Assembly (NCBI GenBank): GCA_038373885.1
Contig: JAWZYV010018266.1
Coordinates: 735,001-799,000, forward strand
Direction: 5' to 3'
DNA length: 64,000 bases
Source of the DNA: Cheiracanthium punctorium
Taxonomy: Eukaryota > Arthropoda > Arachnida > Araneae > Cheiracanthiidae
Shown: one piece after another, positions 36,497 to 47,180 of the stretch
Position numbering within the stretch: position 1 is the stretch's first letter
Layout of the letters: each line of letters starts with the position of its first letter
Notes under the pieces: generated by a model
What the model was told of the DNA's origin: nothing
Seen by the model: only the letters and a program-made list of their open reading frames with translations
Database searches by the model: none
Program-made: the position numbers and the translations under genes

Positions 36497-37982
36497 CCTG
36501 ATAAAACTGATGAAGATGCTTTCCAAGCTATTGGTCCAATCTGTCCAATCTATCAGAGGCCTAAGTTGCCTATGAGGTAATTAATCATATTATTTGTAGA
36601 AGTAGACTGCAGCCTCATCGCACAGACACTAAATGGCATTTCATTTCCGGCCTCACACTTCTGTAAAAATGCTTCGTTGTATGCATTTTACCTACCCTAA
36701 TCTGTTTAGCCCGATAATTCAAGGAAACCTGGTATATTAAAATTTCGACATTCATCAGATAATGTGGTAAACCTTTGATCAGTGAAATGAAAAAAGAAAA
36801 AAATATATATATACAGACTGACTGAAGAAATAATCCTCTAAATGCGGTGAAATCAATGTCAGACAGCTTTTTAGAGTCCACTTAGGTGACTAATAATCAG
36901 GGAACTAGCGAAAGCTTTGGGAGTCTGTATGAAATATGTCGCATGAAAAGAAACAGCCCTGTTTATGCCTTTCAAGAAGCACTGAACGAATGTTGCCATT
37001 TTACGGTAAAAATAAAAATAAAAGGTGATTAATTTTGATAAAGGCATCCAAACGACTGAAAGAAAGGAGCTGAAGTAATATACAAACTATTCAGGGTGAT
37101 TTCACGGAAACTCATGCTACATTTTTTAAAATAACATTTTTAAACAGGCGTAATAATAAAAAATGCATTTATTTTCTTTCAACCAAATTCATGCTGATTA
37201 AAGATCGTTTTCTTTTTTAAATAAATGGTTAAAAATCTTATAAGTAATTAATTTTTTGAGATATCAATTAAAATTCCTTGGTAACTATGCTACCAAAAAA
37301 AAAAAAAAAAAGCCATTGCCATTTCTGGCCATATTTCAGAGTTGTATTTCAGCTAAAATTCTTCTTGTTAAGGGCTATAATTTTTATGATAGTTTGTATG
37401 TGCCTTTCTTATCACAAAACATCATTTAGTTTTGTATATAAAATTGTTAATTGAATTAAAATATACTAAGTGTATGGTAACTAATGCTACACAACTGGGT
37501 AATTCATGCTACTACGTAGACGCCTGACTTTCTGATGTCTGACATTGAAGTGGTGACATTCTGATAAGAATAAACTTTCAGACAAAATAAATACATGTTG
37601 CCAACACAGTTACAACAATTCGGAATAATTTCTGACACAATTTATTATTATTATTATTATTATTTATGGTCATGTCCATGTTTATATGGAATAGGCCTTA
37701 AACTGTATTATAAAGATGATTTAAGACATAGAAAGGCTCCCATAAGCATTTACGTCAGTATTTAGGAGCAATTTTAGTTAATAACACGAAAATAAAAATT
37801 AAATTGGTATTTTGAAGAAAAAGAACATTAGGGGCATAAAGATACTTTTTAAACAGAATTGTAACGTTCTGCGACTTTAAAGTTTACAGAACGTTTAATC
37901 TCTCTGATGCAAGGTATTTCGCAATAACAAGGATAAATTTTTCCAATGGACGGTACTAGAAATTTTGAGGCAATGGACGCTG
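36497..37982. other. No recognised gene; repeated GCTAC motifs
   Basis: GGTAACT.ATGCTAC-like motifs occur in direct order at about 37107, 37284, 37475 and 37499. There is an A-run at about 37296-37311 and (TTA)n at about 37641-37663. The minus ORF at 36615-36881 is not recognised. Confidence 0.45.
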
Positions 37983-38377
37983 TTAACACTTTAGCTCTCA
38001 ATTCGCCCGTACCGGCTCAAGATGCACGCTCCCAGATACGGTCTTACGCCAGGACAAAGCTTCGCCCTCCCCCGTGCTTTGCAACATCCATTTAAGAGTG
38101 TCAAGTGTGAAAAACCCCTTTCTCGTGTTTGCTATTGTAACCCCCTTTCCCCTTTGGGTGATCACATGGTGATCAGTTCCATTTACAAACGGGTGCTTTT
38201 GAAATCCTTTGGGGGAGACATGCCGACTGATTCTTTGCACTCCTGTTTTGACAGAGATATATCTACATAGGTACAAAAACGTGTTTCGTGGGGGAAAGCA
38301 TACAAAAACATTTCTCGGGCGTTTCCGGGTATTTTGAGCAAGCATTCCAAATCGAAGCTTGGGAGCGAAAGGGTTAA
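37983..38377. mobile_element. piggyBac-type MITE with TTAA ends
   Basis: TTAA flanks both sides (37983-37986 and 38374-38377). The ends are CACTTTAGCTCTCAATTCG and inverse CCCTTTCGCTCCCAAGCTTCG. The interior is GC-rich for this window and keeps open frames on both strands (115 codons minus, 82 plus) that mirror each other and are not recognised. I treat them as non-coding. Confidence 0.7.
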
Positions 38378-38438
38378 GGCAGGAAATGTTGGTCCCTTTG
38401 CTACAGAGGGACCTGATAGGTGGACCAGTGTTGCCTCC

Positions 38439-38673
38439 TATCCTCTTAAAATTTGGCGCAACATTTCACCAAAGCATGATAAAACACGGTACTTGAAAAG
38501 TGGGCTCTATAAGATGGTGAAACCTGTTCCAACCTTTGTTGCTTCACAAAAGTAGGGTTAAACATGAGCACCAAATGTTGGAACAAGGTTTCACAATCTT
38601 ATGGAGCCAACTTTTCAAATGTCATGTTTTACCATGTTTTGGTGAAATGTAACGCCAAATTTTTAAGAGTGTA
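38439..38673. mobile_element. Foldback MITE family M2, copy 2
   Basis: It shares the end CTCTTAAAA.TTTGGCG, CAACATTTCACCAAA, a GGTACTTGAAAAGT string, and the GTTCCAACATTTGGTGC-type inner arm with copy 1 at 36279. TA lies at both edges. Most of the element forms one long hairpin. Confidence 0.82.
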
Positions 38674-38694
38674 TGAAGAGACAGACGAAATGAC

Positions 38695-38759
38695 ACCCAA
38701 GCGTTCCGAGAAACGAAACCGGATCCGTGGTCCGGTTTCGTTTCTCGGAACGCTTGGGT
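38695..38759. repeat. Perfect 29-bp hairpin, 7-nt loop
   Basis: The left arm 38695-38723 begins ACCCAAGCGTTCCGAG and the right arm 38731-38759 is its exact reverse complement; the loop is TCCGTGG. It is far GC-richer than its flanks and starts 22 bp after the M2 MITE. No transposon ends or target duplication are visible. Confidence 0.95.
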
Positions 38760-39872
38760 AACGCCGGTAGAATGATTTTTAGCCACTAACCAAGGCGGAC
38801 GGCACACCATATATTATGAATGCCTCTATTAATACGATTTTAATAGGTTGTTGACAAGCAGAGAACTGCGTTTTTTAATCAATGAAGCCTTTAACAGTAA
38901 AAAACAACTATGCAACATACCACAATGGCTGTGTTGTAGTTACATGTAACTACCGTACAACGAACAGGTACAGCAGCGTGATGTTTTTTACACATAATCT
39001 AAAGCCAAAACATTTAAAATGTACTGTTTAAAAAATTGTTATATTAGAAATAATAAATTTTGAAAGAGATTATATCTCACAATTAGTAAAATTATTATTA
39101 GAATTATTGAAGAGCATTGATCAGGTATTTTATTCTGTTACTTTAATAGTTCACTAAAGAATGACCTTCTTCCGTCTGGTATTTCATAGTGCTCCAGGGT
39201 TGTAATAAGGATAATAATGAAGTTTATGTAGACTTAAAAGCCATATGCATTTTTTAATTCTTTGTACGCTGATATACACAAATTTAAATTTTAAAGATCT
39301 TCAAATTTTTAACTATACGCTTTTAAGAGATGTATTTGTATGTTTCGCTAAAGCACATTTTGAGTTATCCCATGGTTATCATAGTTTGAGGGTAATTATG
39401 ATAACTTGTCAGTTTTGACAAACTCGATATTTTTGAGTAAGCAGATTCATATTAAAAGCTACTGATATGCTTTTGCGTTTTCTAACACACCTAAATATAT
39501 ATATATTTATATTTATGGTCATAAATACTCCTCTATACTTTTTTTCAGCGAGGTAATTATGATATTACTGAAAATCACGGTTGGAAGTGTCAATATTACA
39601 TGAAAAGTGCTTGTCTAAATCAATGAAAAAACGTTAGATAAGGAAGGTGCATTGTTTTATTTATTTATTATATATCTTAGTTTAAAAATGTATTATAAAA
39701 TCAAAATCCTGATAATATTTATTTAGAAAATGTTCAAGTGCTGCAACATTCTTGTCGAGGTCTGTGAACAGAACCAGGAAATACATTACAAAACATTATC
39801 AAAAAATATCAGAAGAGCAATCGATCATCTAACTTTTAATAAAGTTTCCAAAAAAGACCCATTTATTTCAAA
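38760..39872. other. AT-rich stretch; no gene seen
   Basis: No ORF, RNA or element ends were recognised. Confidence 0.5.
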
Positions 39873-40127
39873 CTAGCTGCGAGCCCGTTCTTCGCACGGT
39901 AGGAAACGAAAATTTTCCTTACATGTGTAATTCGAAATTATTCGTGATGTGGAATTAAAAAAAAAAGAGCACAATTATTTGACTCTTAATGTAAAGTTTG
40001 TGTCATGAGTACTAACCTGATCATTGCAGTATAATGACTCAAAAAACTACGTCAGTGTCATTCACTATCAAAAAAGTGGAAAGCTTAATGGTTTGCAGAG
40101 AACTCCTGGCTTTCAAAATGTCTTATT

Positions 40128-40294
40128 CAGGGGCGTAGCCAGAGGGGAGGATATCGGGATATATCCCCCCCCCCGAAATTTTTGGATTAGTGATGAAATT
40201 CCGTCTATTTATGCATATGTAAGTTCATATACCTCTCGAAAAAATTTCCAGGCTCATATCCCCTCCCCGAAAAAATTTCCTGGCTACGCACCTG
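40128..40294. mobile_element. hAT-type MITE with perfect 8-bp target duplication
   Basis: The ends are CAGGGGCGTAGCCAG and inverse CAGGTGCGTAGCCAG (one difference in 15). GTCTTATT occurs immediately on both sides (40120-40127 and 40295-40302). It is 167 bp and has CCCC-rich subterminal sequence on both sides. It is nested in the Helitron region, so it is younger than that DNA. The ORF at 40024-40419 runs through it and is not a gene. Confidence 0.92.
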
Positions 40295-40512
40295 GTCTTA
40301 TTTCTACATCATACTGTTTTTTAGGCTCAAGTTGTAGCATTAAATACCTAAGACACTACATGAAATGGAGCACCATTTATCTCTTTCCGAACATGTACCA
40401 TATAAGGAAAGTATTGTAATAATGAAAAAATTCGACTTCGAGATTTTGGTGTATTGACACGTTTTGAGGTCTTCTGAATGCATTTATGCTATTTTCAAGA
40501 GATGTTTTTAAA

Positions 40513-40540
40513 ATAGCTGCGCACCCTTTCTTCATACGGG
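40513..40540 (-). mobile_element. Second, eroded Helitron 3' terminus
   Basis: ATAGCTGCGCACCC, then TTTCTTCATACGGG, parallels the Helitron end at 39873 (CTAGCTGCGAGCCC...CGCACGG). CTAG has become ATAG. It suggests one Helitron inserted beside or inside another. Confidence 0.6.
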
Positions 40541-41243
40541 AAGAAGGGAATATTTTACTACTAAAATCATATCTGCATGTGACAAAACAGAATTTCATTT
40601 TTAAAAAAGTTCAAGTAATCTCCTCTGTTGAAATTACTGCGGGATATATTATCGCAAATTAGAATTACTTTTCGTTTAGTTGTTTGTAAGACAACCGTTG
40701 AAACAGGACACTTTTAATTTCATGAAATATTTATTAACGTGGTACATTGCGATTTATTCATATTATCTTTACAAATATAATAATACTACCTATTCGTACA
40801 TTAATACTATCAATATTCGCTTCTCCCTCTTCAAGGTTCCCTTTAAAGAAACAGCTTAGATTATTTGGCCTCAATGGGATCTTTTATTTCTGTGGCGATT
40901 CCTTGCAATTTACGCATTAGCATAAATAATAATCATTTCACATAATGGTTGCCATTAAGGAAACTCTCCATATATATTTAATTTATACATAGTTTTATAA
41001 GATGGGCGTATTTAGCGCCGCAAACCATTTCATCTTACTGTGGGGAGAAAATATCCAAAGGGTGCCATTTTAACTATCCATGTATCTAATATATCGATAT
41101 CTTTTATATCCTCCATAGTCCTGTCTCCTGAAAAACATCAAACTGTGTAATCTCGAGGAGCTACTTATTCCCACTTTAATTGTGACAGGGCGTTAGAGTT
41201 GCAGAGTTTAGAAATTTCACGCATTTTTTTATTTATGACGTCA

Positions 41244-42237
41244 CTGTTTGACTGCCCTAAAGGATACCCCGGTAGGTTGAGGGAGTTAATTTCGATATTT
41301 CGCATAATTGTTTTCAAACGGTATCATTAAAACATTGCGTTATGTAACCTTTATGGAGGAACGTAATTCAACGTTAAAATAAAATTATACTCGCAACCAG
41401 CATGCGTATGTTAGGCAACGCCTGCGCTAAATTAAATGCCAAAAATAAAAATAGTAAATAGAAAAAATTTAATATATCGCGCTTTGAAACGAACTTTGTA
41501 ACTTTTAAAATGAACATTTTCAGCGCCGTGAAAACATTTCAATTTTTAAATAAGCTCGGGATTAAAATACCACTTCTAATAATAATAATCGTGAATTTCT
41601 TAGTTTATTTCTACAGTAAATTTTAATCAAAATATCGTCTCCCTGTGTTGAAAATAGAGCTGGAATAAATGAGTTAAAATTATGGAGTAATTTTTACGTA
41701 TCTTAAAGCATTTCACGTCATAGATCCTCACTTGCGAACACTGTTTGACTGCCGTAAAGGATACCCCGGTAGGTTGAGGGAGTTAATTTCGATATTTCGC
41801 ATAATTGTTTTCAAACGGTATCATTAAAACTTTGCGTTATGTAACCTTTATGGAGGAACGTAATTCAACGTTAAAATAAAATTATACTCGCAACCTGCAT
41901 GCGTATGTTAGGCAACGCCTGCGCTAAATTAAATGCCAAAAATAAAAATAGTAAATAGAAAAAATTTAATATATCGCGCTTTGAAACGAACTTTGTAACT
42001 TTAAAAATGAACATTTTCAGCGCCGTGAAATCATTTCAATTTTTATATTAGCACCGGATTAAAATACCACTTCTAATAATAATAATCGTGAATTTCTTAG
42101 TTTATTTCTACAGTAAATTTTAATCAAAATATCGTCTCCCTGTGTTGAAAATAAGAGCTGGAATAAATGAGTTAAAATTATGGAGTAATTTTTACGTATC
42201 TTAAAGCATTTGACGTCATAGATCCTCACTTGCGAAT
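41244..42237. repeat. 497-bp tandem duplication inside the Helitron
   Basis: CTGTTTGACTGCC at 41244 recurs at 41741, and the two 497-bp units run in parallel to about 42237 with only a few scattered differences. Internal landmarks such as GGTAGGTTGAGGGAGTTAAT and GTTAGGCAACGCCTGCGC occur once per unit. Near identity indicates a recent duplication. Confidence 0.93.
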
Positions 42238-42938
42238 TGAAATTCTGATATCCCATTTAAAAACTCGATTGGTTGAAAAAATCCTTTTTTCTAATCCTTT
42301 CTGTGGCAACAACCGTACATAAATTCTCGTGCCGTGATCGCAATGTAATGAATGGCGTAAGATCGCGTTGATGCTATTAAATTCTAAACATTAGGATGCA
42401 TTAAAATTCGTAAAAAATCATCTAATTTACATAATTTTTTCGTTTTTATTTTAAAAGAGGGAGAAAAGAATGTTTCACGATTTGTCAAAATATCTAAAAA
42501 TTATGACGGATAGAATTCAAGATGCGACAGTTTTAAAATTATTTTACGAAAAACAATCGCGAAGCAGATGCTTAGTAAAAAAATTCCTAAAAATCGGTAA
42601 ATCATGTTACGTATTCAGAACAAACTGTTTTGACAACAAACAAAAGAAAATTTCCTCCTCTATCCGATGATACAAATGCCGTTTTGCTGCGAGCGTAATT
42701 TCCGTTGTTATTACGAATTAGGTGAGAAAAAATGCCAAAAATCGCATAAAACATAAAATAAAAAAAATTCTAGGTCAAATTTTGAAAAAATCGTTTCGAG
42801 ATGCACAACTACATATGTACATCTTCCCGAGTACCAAATTTGGTGTTTCTAGGTGTAGCCGTTTGTCCGTAATGCTGCCGACAGAAACACACACACACAC
42901 ACAGATACACAGACACCTTCTTTTATAATAAGTAGAGA

Positions 42939-45900
42939 TCACCACATCCTGGGGATCCATTTTAAACGCAAGATTCTTTGAATTGCTTAAAATGCAAGGT
43001 GTATTTGTGAACCAGCTTCTACGTCCCTGTTACCTTGCCTAAAATTATTTTACTTGTTCCAAATGTCGGAATGGGAGCCAAGTAGTTGGTATTTTCTTTA
43101 TGGCTTCAGACCTTACATTAAAACTATTTATGTAATGATGAACGTCTGTATCTGGAATATTTATTGTGAATATTCAATGCCTATTTTCTAGGTTAACTAA
43201 GAGAGTTCACAATATTTACAAGTATGACTTTTACAAACTTGGTCCTCTGTCAAAAAATAAATAAATAAATAAAATAAAATAAAATAAAGTAATAAACACG
43301 TCTGCGTTTCGAGAAAATATGTCATAGATTGGTTCTTGTCTAAAAAAATTAAATTTCACCTTTCCTAAATTGCGGAAGGCTCCCTTTAGAAGAGAACATC
43401 CGAAGGAGTTTTGGGAGAGTCCCCTATGTTAACCTTTTAGACCGGATTAAATATTCTAACTTTTAATTAAATAGTTCATCTTCTGATAATAGAGATTAAA
43501 TCTTTTATTTAAAAAATAACATAAAATATGATAATTATAGAGTTTTCAAGTAAAACTGGCTTTTTCATAATGTGCTAAAATATTTGCATTCATCCTATCC
43601 GACAATAAATGTAATTTTTGCGTCAATAATAATGCATGCAGGATCTGAGAGTTATGTTTATAACTGTTTGCATTATTTTATCACATTATTGAAAAAAAAA
43701 ACCCGTAAAAATCAGCAAGTGAACATAAATAGGCTAATTCTAATATTCCTTAAAATTCATAAAGTTAAGAGTTTATGACTAAACCTCACGAAGATGTGTT
43801 TGTTATAAAAATAAATGAGACATAAATAAATAAAATAATGATAAATAAAGTGCGAATAAAAATTAAATAAATCAAAGATATATTCATTGAGACTAAAAGT
43901 TGGTTTTTGGCATGCGCAATATTTTAATACAAATTAACTACATTCTATAGTTAAAATAATCATTAAACTTGTATCACTGAAGAAAAGATATTCTCCTGAC
44001 AGATAGCATTACATTCGACTTTTCTTTTGTTTTCACAGTGTTTTTATTCTTACTGTCTATTTAAAAGATATGTAACTTTTCAAATAAAAAGTGAATGTAT
44101 AATTTTTAGTTCGCACCATTTGCTTTTTCTTTATCAAAGAAGTCATGCATAACTATCAAGAAAAACAAAGTGATCATGATTTCCCCCTCCCACTAATGGT
44201 TACAAAAATATCAATTTCGCCAGTATATGGTTTAGATTGGGTAATTACTACTCTTTTCTTAAGTAATAAGAAAAAAAAAAGCTGTGGAAACAAAGTTTTA
44301 ATTAGGTGTTCAAAGGTCAAAGTTGCACTCTAATTATTTACAAAAAAAAATTTTATGAAAAGAAATAAAACTTCACGTCATTGTAAGGTTTAGAAAATTG
44401 TCATAATAAACTCCTCTAGCAATTATTACAACTAACTGAAATATGAGACACTTTTAAAGGTTATATACTTATTTTATTTAGTTACTTATTTTATTTAGTG
44501 ACTTATTTGTATTTGAATATATTTTAATTAATCACGTACTGACAAGCTACTATTTTCGGAAATATTGATAAGTAATTTTACTTATATGAATAAAAAATTA
44601 AATTTGTCATTTATATATTTAACATAATGATGAAAAAATATTGGCTTTTTTATGAATTAGTTTGTTTTCCGGAATACCTTTGTTCGGAAGTCAAGAAAAT
44701 TTACAATTTAGATTTTGTTACATAAGCTCTGATGCAATATCCTATATACGACTTCGCGTAAAATTTAATTTTCACTTTCAATGATATTTTAATGAAGAAT
44801 ACTTAAATTCACTGATAGCACACCACCAAACACTTTCACCGCCAGAGATCATAATTTCTCATGAAATCGGAACTTAACAAAATACATTGCATGAGCCTTT
44901 AAAACTTCATTGGTGTTAAAAGTAACACTTAACGGAATATTCACCGTTTCCTACAGCATCACGACGCTTAAAATCATTCTGTTTTAGCTATTCACGCAAT
45001 AATGCAATCAGGTACATTAAAAACATACGTTACGCAATTCCTTTTGCAATTTGCTATTTTTTTATTTTAAGCTTGTAGTTATATGAAGATTACATTGTTG
45101 AAATAATATGTATATAGCTAAAATGATTTTTCTTTTTAAAGAAAACAAATGGGGAACAATTGTATAAAACATTAGTTCGTGGAAGCAACTGAGAAAAATA
45201 ATCTGTTTTGTGGTATTACATAATTTAGTTTATGCTTATGAATCTCTTTGAAAGAAAATGCATGCAGAAAGTCGTGGGTATACCAGCTATTTAAAGTCTT
45301 TTTATGACTATGTTATACAACCTTATACATTCATATGTTGAAAATTTTCTCAAAACAATTTTAAAACTGTTTCATCTGTAGTTCTATCAGTTATAGTTTC
45401 TTGATATTTTGACTCATGATGAAATATTCATATTGACCTCTTTTAAAAGAAAAATATTAAAATAAAAAGTATACATTAAGTAATTTTTTATGAATTTTAG
45501 TGTAAAGTCATGTTTTTAATTCTGTTTAGTTGGTGAGTGATTATATTCACGCATTTATAGAAGTTAACCATGGGGCAAGTGCTTGCGTTATGTTGCTATA
45601 TAAAACATTGAATAACTTTTCATCCAAGAAAAATCGCTGTTTTTTCAACGATGTAAATCGAGCAACTTTTGGATGGAGTTCAATAGGTAAAGGCTCTTGG
45701 AAGTGAAAGCTTTGAGAGATTTGATATTTAAAGGATACTGCACTCAAAAATACATTAGATTTTCAAATAACAAGCGAGATGTATTGCATTTCTGATTTGT
45801 TTTCAAATAACCCTATTTTGTAAAGCTCACAATTCTGTAAACACGTAAAAATTATTCCGCAAATGAAATAATTTAGCAAAACCTAAGATTCCTTATGTCA

Positions 45901-46440
45901 TTTTAAGACAATGTGTGAGATATAAAGGTTACACATTAAAAATTAATACAAATGCATAAACTACAAAGGATAACTATATTTCATTCTTCTTGCTATGAAT
46001 CTGTATTGGTAGATATAAATCACTTACAACAAAGTTCTCAAAGCGATAGGGTCTATTAGAGTTTTGAAGTTACTTCTTAACTACAGTTTGGAGAAAGGGG
46101 AACCTGTAGTGCGTTACATATTTAAGTATTTGTTTAATTACATACAAAAATATTTTAAGTATGGGAATTGGTCCTCTTTAAATGGGATGAAAAGGCTTTT
46201 TCTAACTCCTCAACATTTCCTCATATTTCTTTCCACATATTTCTTCACTCAAAAAAAAAAAAAAAAAAAAGTAACAATTTTGAAAAAAGTATCACTTTTT
46301 TGCATTTATAGTTTTGTATTTTCTTCCTACGAAGCAGAAGGTTCTATACAAATTACATATCCGTTTTTTGCAACTTGTATATAACTAACCCGAGATCGTA
46401 ACATGATTGTTCTCTAATCAGCTTAATCACTTTAATAACT
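42939..46440. other. AT-rich stretch; no gene seen
   Basis: It holds (AAAT/AAAAT)n at 43254-43291 and an A-run at about 46250-46270. ORFs at 45547-45747 and 46064-46384 are unrecognised and not supported. Confidence 0.5.
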
Positions 46441-47180
46441 TTAGATGAAGAATCTTTGGATACAATCCCTACACCACGAATCACAGAGGATGCAATGACA
46501 GCAGCTAATCAATTTGATGCTCACAAAAGTTAAATTTGTCAGAAATATTCTCATCTTTTCAGGCTTTGGTCTATTTCGAGTTTAAGGAGCTTCATCGCCA
46601 TTTGCTTTGATAATTTTTTTTTGGTGACTAATCTTCATCCTCTTCAATGCTGAGGTATCTTCCGATCCTATTTCAGATACTGAGACGGTGTTTGCTTCCA
46701 AACCTGCATTATTCTTAAATGAAGAAGAATCATTTTCAATGCATTTGATTTATCTTCCTTATTTTACCCCTCTAGATGGCTTTTCTCGCACACGCTCCTA
46801 TTCTTAAATTGCAGGAATGCCAATGATTCTGTTGATATTTTTCTCTCATGCCGTAAGTATACCTGTTAAAAGCTTTGTTCCATACTGGGAAATTTCACTG
46901 AAAACTTGCATTGTTCCAAATTTAAACATTTGCACATATAAATATTAAACAAATTAATGTTTGCTAAGTCAAAAAAATCTTTCTTAATTTTGTCAAACTC
47001 CTTTCAAGATTTGTGTATGCTTTTTTCATTTTTTTATATTTATTGAAACGTTTAGTAAGGCGAATAATTTCTTGATGACTTATAAAAGCAAGCAGCCTTC
47101 CTTCCCATGTCAAAGGAAGCATTTTCACTGATATCATTTATTGGAGGACCTTTTTAGGCCCCCTGCTCCCAAATTATATA
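46441..47180 (-). pseudogene. Possible decayed protein-coding relic
   Basis: On the minus strand, fragments such as ISHQEIIRLTKRFNKYKKMK, then KAYTNLERSLTKLRKIF, then a cysteine-containing stretch and FPVWNKAF appear in order, but with many stops and frame changes. The pattern (charged helix, Cys pair, conserved FPS-like segment) resembles a repeated arthropod ORF family of unknown function that I can recall only vaguely. No name can be justified. Confidence 0.25.

Larger units (their letters stand above)
39873..42938 (-). mobile_element. Non-autonomous Helitron, about 3.07 kb
   Basis: On the minus strand the 5' end is TCTCTACTTATTATAAAAG (from 42938 downwards), a standard arthropod Helitron start. 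The 3' end is CTAG (39873-39876) preceded by a hairpin CCGT/ACGG (39885-39888 and 39896-39899). The flanks are A before the 5' end and T after the 3' end, the expected A|T target. It has no Rep or helicase domain. A CA-rich tract lies just inside the 5' end (about 42889-42902). A second, eroded Helitron 3' end at 40513 means the pairing of this 5' end with the outer 3' end is likely but not certain. Confidence 0.8.

Noticed and set aside
37998..38345. 115-codon minus ORF and 82-codon plus ORF over the same DNA
   Set aside because: They mirror one another in a GC-richer MITE flanked by TTAA, with no recognisable domains or start context.
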